Assembly (NCBI GenBank): GCA_900767005.1
Contig: CAAFXL010000281.1
Span: 1-8,217 of the forward strand
Direction of reading: 5' to 3'
Source of the DNA: an uncultured Ruminobacter sp.
GTDB lineage: Bacteria; Pseudomonadota; Gammaproteobacteria; Enterobacterales; Succinivibrionaceae
Length of the DNA stretch: 8,217 bases
Positions 6,101-8,217 of this stretch are shown here, piece by piece. The first letter of the stretch is position 1. Every line of letters starts with the position of its first letter. A model generated the notes under the pieces. It saw nothing but the letters and a program-made list of their open reading frames with translations. It was not told where the DNA came from and ran no database searches. Made by a program: the position numbers and the translations under genes.

Positions 6101-7937
6101 TAATGGCATGAAGCAGGAACAGCATTTCTTCTGGTTCATTAAGAATAATGCTACCCCAGCTCCAGCAACTGACTTTAGAGATGAAACAATCTACTTCGTA
6201 GTAACTGCTCGTTATTTTGATGGTGACGCAGACAATAACTACTATTGCCGTGACCGTTTCGATGCTGAAGACCCAAGCTGGAGAGGTGACTTCAAGGGCT
6301 TAATTGAAAAACTTGATTACATTAAGGACTTAGGCTTTACTGCAATTTGGGTAACTCCACCTGTAGAAAACCGTTCAGGTCTTGATTATCATGGTTATCA
6401 CGCTTATGACTGGTTCCAACCAGACTTAAGACTTGAAAGCCCAGGTTATACTTACTTTGACTTCATTAAGGCTGCTCATAAGAAAGGTATTAAGGTAGTT
6501 CAAGACGTTGTATTAAACCACTCAAGTAACTATGGTATTCGTGGTCAGGCTTATATTGAAAAGATCCCTACTAAGTACTATATCGATAAGAAGTTTGGTA
6601 AGGATGGCGTAAACTATGGTCCATATAAGAAGAACATTGGTGATTATGTATCATACAATAGATGTGATAATGATAACTATGTAGCTCCTGCATGGCACCG
6701 TCGCTTATGTGCAGGTGACCCTGAAGCTAAGGCAGAATTTACTGTTAAGTTTAAGCAAGGTTCTGTATCTGTAAACAATACTTCATCAGTTGGTATTGAT
6801 AACCGTTACTTCTGGTCTCCAGCAGTACAAAACTACTTACCAGAAAAGTGGTATCACGTAGCTTATACTAATAACTGGGAAAGTGTTGAAGAAGTTCAGC
6901 AAAGATCAATGGCAGGTGACTGTGTTGACTTAAAGACTGAATCTGACAACGTAAAAGCATACATGAACTCAGCTATGAAGATGTACATCGATATGGGTAT
7001 AGATGCGGTTCGTATTGATACCTTAAAGCATATGCCTAGAGAAGATGTAATGGGTATGACTAAGGTATGGCAGGAATATAAACCAAACATGTTTGTATTC
7101 GGTGAAGCTTTAATTAAGGGTTTTGGTGATAATACTCCTTCAGAACTACATCCTTGGTACTACACCAGAACTAGTGCAGCATCTGCAGCTAAGAGTGGTG
7201 ATAGCGGAATTAGCGTTCTAGACTTCTCATTAATGAGTACCTTTAGAAACAATGTTACTCGAGGTAATCTTGGTGGTCTTTCAGACGTATTTAATCAATT
7301 TGATAATGACTACGCTGATGCAAGTAAGCTTGTAACCTTCTTCCAAAACCATGACTTAACTCCTGATAATACTTGGTCTGGATCTGGAGCTCAGCACTGC
7401 TGTTCTGATAGAGTAAATAGTGCTCTAGCTTACAACGTACTATGGACTGTTCGTGGTATCCCAGTAATGTACGCTGGTGATGAACGTGGGGTTCGTATCG
7501 GTTTACCACCTGATTTAACTAATAGTGATGACTTAGTAAAAGACACTGGTCGTATTTATGTAGGTGATTCATTTGATGATGCTACAGCAAATAGCGATCC
7601 AATTATTGGTCACATTAAGGACTTAAACGCTATTCGTAAGACCTCTAAGGCTTTACAACGCGGTAAGTTAAAGGTTATCGATGGCGGTGAATTAACCTTT
7701 GAACGTGTATATGAAAACGAAAGAGCAATTGTTGCCCTAGTTGGTGCAGGTGGCGGTTCAGTTACTGTAAAAGGTGCTTCAACTGATGGTTCATATACTG
7801 ATGTTGTAACCGGTACTAAGTACACAGTTTCAGGCGGTAGCGTAAACTTAGGAAATATCCCTGGTGGCTCAATGCGTGTTCTTGTTAAGGATTACGCAGG
7901 CGGTAAGGTAACAGGTAATAGTTCATTTCTTAAGTAA
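3198..7937 (+). CDS. Multi-domain lipoprotein alpha-amylase (GH13) with six PKD domains and a CBM26-like module
   Basis: This 1579-residue protein starts at ATG 3198, with AAGGA at 3186-3190 and 7 nt spacing. The lipoprotein signal ends in VSAC (Cys19) followed by a Gly/Ser tether with Gly at +2. In order it has an N-terminal domain (~40-235; Cys61-x8-Cys70) shared with the upstream lipoprotein, six PKD domains (~243-744), a CBM26-like starch-binding module (~748-830), a chitobiase-C-like beta domain (~893-982; IYYTLDNTVPT, STLYTGPI), and a GH13 barrel (~992-1480) with a C-terminal beta domain. GH13 motifs are DVVLNH (1103-1108), AVRIDTLKH with nucleophile Asp1274 and Arg1272, FGEA with acid/base Glu1303, and QNHD with Asp1386. 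It should cut alpha-1,4 links in starch at the cell surface. Six cysteines in the barrel region, including vicinal 1401-1402, suggest disulfides. It is transcribed alone, between terminators. The exact GH13 subfamily and product pattern cannot be told by eye. Confidence 0.94.
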   Translation: MKYSKLTLAVLMGLGVSACGGGGSGSGDSGNNSTPATDRSYAVSAFVQDAEGNAISDALVCYDSNNSQTCDNGEIMAYSGNEGKVTLEVKDSQFNAQTNVIAVKNENVYSVIPSADEVIPQATNVVAMAAYLNPVNTFITKYAKDSGVSFNEAKRSISQNLGIDASKLGGNIKNAPESFVAFAQSASSLNVAVTQDNIGDFKETYQNIDTVMKEEQVELQIIINIIINKNSLDIDKNDIERNELPTGSFDATLSGCRGYKFTSNVTDPDGDSLTYLWDFGDKETSTEQNPVHIYASAGTYKVKLTVKDKIGRLVVDKTLNVDSTNCESVVVTPNFSFVQDSSIKGLVKFTNQSTGNVKALLWDFGDGTSSKEFNPTHTYSQSGTYDVTLTVIDADGNTIESDPSSIVIDLSDVTVNHAPKADFTLSVNKLNIKATNNSSDEDNDKLSYSWILSDGFTSNSKNLDHTFAKDGTYKVTLVVSDGKTQSTKDDSVTVASDSLSASIKVLSNQNRKVSLSAQVEGADSDVSYKWVMGDGTTKTGKSVEYTYTKDGQYTVELTVSTSDKTVTTKEIVNISSDNNAPKAAFKSTVNGKSVSFANQSTDPDNDTLTYAWDFGDGSKSTAKNPSHTYAQDGKTYSVKLTVSDGKLTDESTQSVDIPKVDITGNHAPTVLFRYSFTGLSGTFSVQAKDQDKDPLTYTWDFGDGLTSTEKNAKVTYKQGGKKTISLTVSDGKTSTTKTHEVTLDNVEMVSPTKNGLYVKTDLTTVYGWTDDKATLFGAWPGQSLAKSEADGWMFVDTSAITQSKINVIFSNGGQNQTTDIIGIAPKGCLVDSTVTPLDQCSLSNVELKTVEGGDDFPEPGSTITVNDEGVKFGQLDYGSFTSSSDVFVESAPYVMTNLAPGSYHETKTVTLSLQDADSNEADGKIYYTLDNTVPTEDSTLYTGPITLEDNSSDGLGTAYRLRTLVVGDNGMKQEQHFFWFIKNNATPAPATDFRDETIYFVVTARYFDGDADNNYYCRDRFDAEDPSWRGDFKGLIEKLDYIKDLGFTAIWVTPPVENRSGLDYHGYHAYDWFQPDLRLESPGYTYFDFIKAAHKKGIKVVQDVVLNHSSNYGIRGQAYIEKIPTKYYIDKKFGKDGVNYGPYKKNIGDYVSYNRCDNDNYVAPAWHRRLCAGDPEAKAEFTVKFKQGSVSVNNTSSVGIDNRYFWSPAVQNYLPEKWYHVAYTNNWESVEEVQQRSMAGDCVDLKTESDNVKAYMNSAMKMYIDMGIDAVRIDTLKHMPREDVMGMTKVWQEYKPNMFVFGEALIKGFGDNTPSELHPWYYTRTSAASAAKSGDSGISVLDFSLMSTFRNNVTRGNLGGLSDVFNQFDNDYADASKLVTFFQNHDLTPDNTWSGSGAQHCCSDRVNSALAYNVLWTVRGIPVMYAGDERGVRIGLPPDLTNSDDLVKDTGRIYVGDSFDDATANSDPIIGHIKDLNAIRKTSKALQRGKLKVIDGGELTFERVYENERAIVALVGAGGGSVTVKGASTDGSYTDVVTGTKYTVSGGSVNLGNIPGGSMRVLVKDYAGGKVTGNSSFLK
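3924..5429 (+). repeat. Six tandem PKD-domain coding repeats in the amylase gene
   Basis: The units cover residues ~243-322, 330-410, 416-495, 498-576, 578-657 and 665-744. Their core motifs are WDFGDK, WDFGDG, WILSDG, WVMGDG, WDFGDG and WDFGDG, so units 3 and 4 are the most diverged and units 5 and 6 are close to consensus. Unit 1 has Cys256, and Cys326 lies just after it, possibly a disulfide that pins the start of the array. The array would form a long stalk (about 500 residues) that holds the starch-binding and catalytic modules away from the membrane anchor. That role is inference from known PKD-containing surface proteins. Confidence 0.88.
5439..5687 (+). other. CBM26-like starch-binding module within the amylase
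   Basis: Residues ~748-830 carry VYGWTDD (765-771), GAWPGQ (777-782), GWMF (791-794) and VIFSNGGQNQT (807-817). The AWPG motif, the GW strand and the VIFSNG strand, in this order and spacing, are typical of family 26 starch-binding modules. Cys828 and Cys840 just after it may form a disulfide. The module would hold raw starch or long glucans near the catalytic domain. The CBM26 assignment is by motif only; a related family is possible. Confidence 0.72.
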
Positions 7938-7958
7938 TTAGAATTAATCTAAAAAATC

Positions 7959-7986
7959 AAAGGGCATCATTTGATGCCCTTTTTTT
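7959..7986 (+). terminator. Intrinsic terminator after the amylase gene
   Basis: AGGGCATCA (7961-7969) pairs with TGATGCCCT (7972-7980), extended by A7959-A7960 with T7981-T7982, and the T-run continues to 7986. It lies 21 bases after the TAA stop (7935-7937). This is the clear end of the amylase transcript. Confidence 0.92.
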
Positions 7987-8007
7987 AATTATTGATTCAA
8001 AGTAAGT

Positions 8008-8048
8008 AAAAATTGTTAAAATTAACAATATTTAACAATTTTTGTTAA
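8008..8048. repeat. Cluster of TTGTTAA/TTAACAA heptamers in nested inverted repeats
   Basis: TTGTTAA occurs at 8013-8019 and 8042-8048, and its complement TTAACAA at 8022-8028 and 8032-8038. The start-to-start spacing is 9, 10 and 10 bp, close to one helical turn. They nest into a 13-bp perfect inverted repeat (8008-8020 with 8031-8043) and an 8+2+8 palindrome (8012-8029). TTGTTAA also occurs in the amylase promoter at 3129-3135. The rest of 7987-8180 holds no coding frame with a ribosome binding site; it is AT-rich and non-coding. A regulator site, or a chance product of base composition, are both possible. Confidence 0.5.
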
Positions 8049-8180
8049 TAAGAAAAATTTTGAAAAAGTTTTCAAGGATAATAAAAAGTTATATCTCACA
8101 CTAAGAAATTTTTATTTAACCCTTAAATTTTTACATGTTAACACTAAACCTATAAAATTTACGTAATACTAAATTTTCAT

Positions 8181-8206
8181 AAAAGGGCGTAGTTACGCCC
8201 TTTTTT
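8181..8206 (+). terminator. Terminator-like hairpin with no gene in front of it
   Basis: GGGCGTA (8185-8191) pairs with TACGCCC (8194-8200), extended by A8181-A8184 with T8201-T8204, and a T6 run spans 8201-8206. The polarity with the longer T-run favours the + strand. On the minus strand only four T follow, so it could serve weakly for a convergent gene beyond the window. The amylase gene already ends at a terminator about 200 bases upstream, so this hairpin is a backup terminator, the end of a small RNA, or a leader attenuator of a gene to the right. Confidence 0.82.
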
Positions 8207-8217
8207 CAACATTGAAA

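Noticed and set aside
6896..7825. Reverse-strand open frames within the amylase catalytic region (6896-7090, 7291-7509, 7610-7825)
   Set aside because: They lie opposite strongly conserved GH13 sequence and have no ribosome binding sites, no domains and no promoter context.
8135..8155. Six-codon frame (MLTLNL) upstream of the orphan terminator as a leader peptide
   Set aside because: It has no Shine-Dalgarno and no alternative antiterminator pairing that I can see. A frame this short is expected by chance.
7987..8180. Replication origin or insertion-sequence end in the AT-rich tail
   Set aside because: No DnaA-box series, no transposase fragment and no target-site duplication. The inverted repeats are short and internal.

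Overview
The window is AT-rich and every gene lies on the + strand. It encodes cell-surface starch breakdown. Both complete proteins begin with a lipoprotein signal ending in a lipobox (TAC or SAC) and a Cys-Gly-Gly-Gly run, the pattern seen in gammaproteobacterial outer-membrane lipoproteins. A well-placed CRP-like half site upstream of the amylase gene also fits a gammaproteobacterium. The low GC, heavy use of TTA and AAG codons, and multi-domain amylases tied to PKD repeats would suit an anaerobic gut or rumen starch degrader such as the Succinivibrionaceae (Ruminobacter/Succinivibrio type). That assignment is inference and has not been tested.

Layout: (1) Positions 1-1254 hold the C-terminal 417 residues of a type I pullulanase, cut off by the left edge. 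(2) A 63-bp gap contains two hairpins without a U-tract. (3) Positions 1318-3015 encode a 565-residue lipoprotein with an N-terminal domain, three PKD domains and a cysteine-rich tail, and no recognisable enzyme domain. (4) A strong intrinsic terminator (3033-3069) is followed by a dense regulatory region: a 20-bp perfect palindrome, a CRP-like site, a perfect TATAAT -10 box, and an inverted repeat across that -10 box. (5) Positions 3198-7937 encode a 1579-residue lipoprotein alpha-amylase: N-terminal domain, six PKD domains, a CBM26-like starch-binding module, a chitobiase-C-like beta domain, and a GH13 catalytic domain with all catalytic residues present. (6) A second intrinsic terminator (7959-7986), an AT-rich non-coding stretch with phased TTGTTAA/TTAACAA heptamers, and a third terminator-like hairpin (8181-8206) with no gene in front of it close the window.

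How the genes fit together: the pullulanase cuts alpha-1,6 branches and the amylase cuts alpha-1,4 links. Both would act outside the cell on starch, glycogen or pullulan. The middle lipoprotein shares its N-terminal domain and PKD modules with the amylase but carries a Cys-rich tail instead of an enzyme. It is therefore a candidate non-catalytic partner (binding, scaffold or adhesion), and it is the least explained item here. The amylase promoter looks CRP-dependent (class II geometry), as expected for a carbon-scavenging gene.
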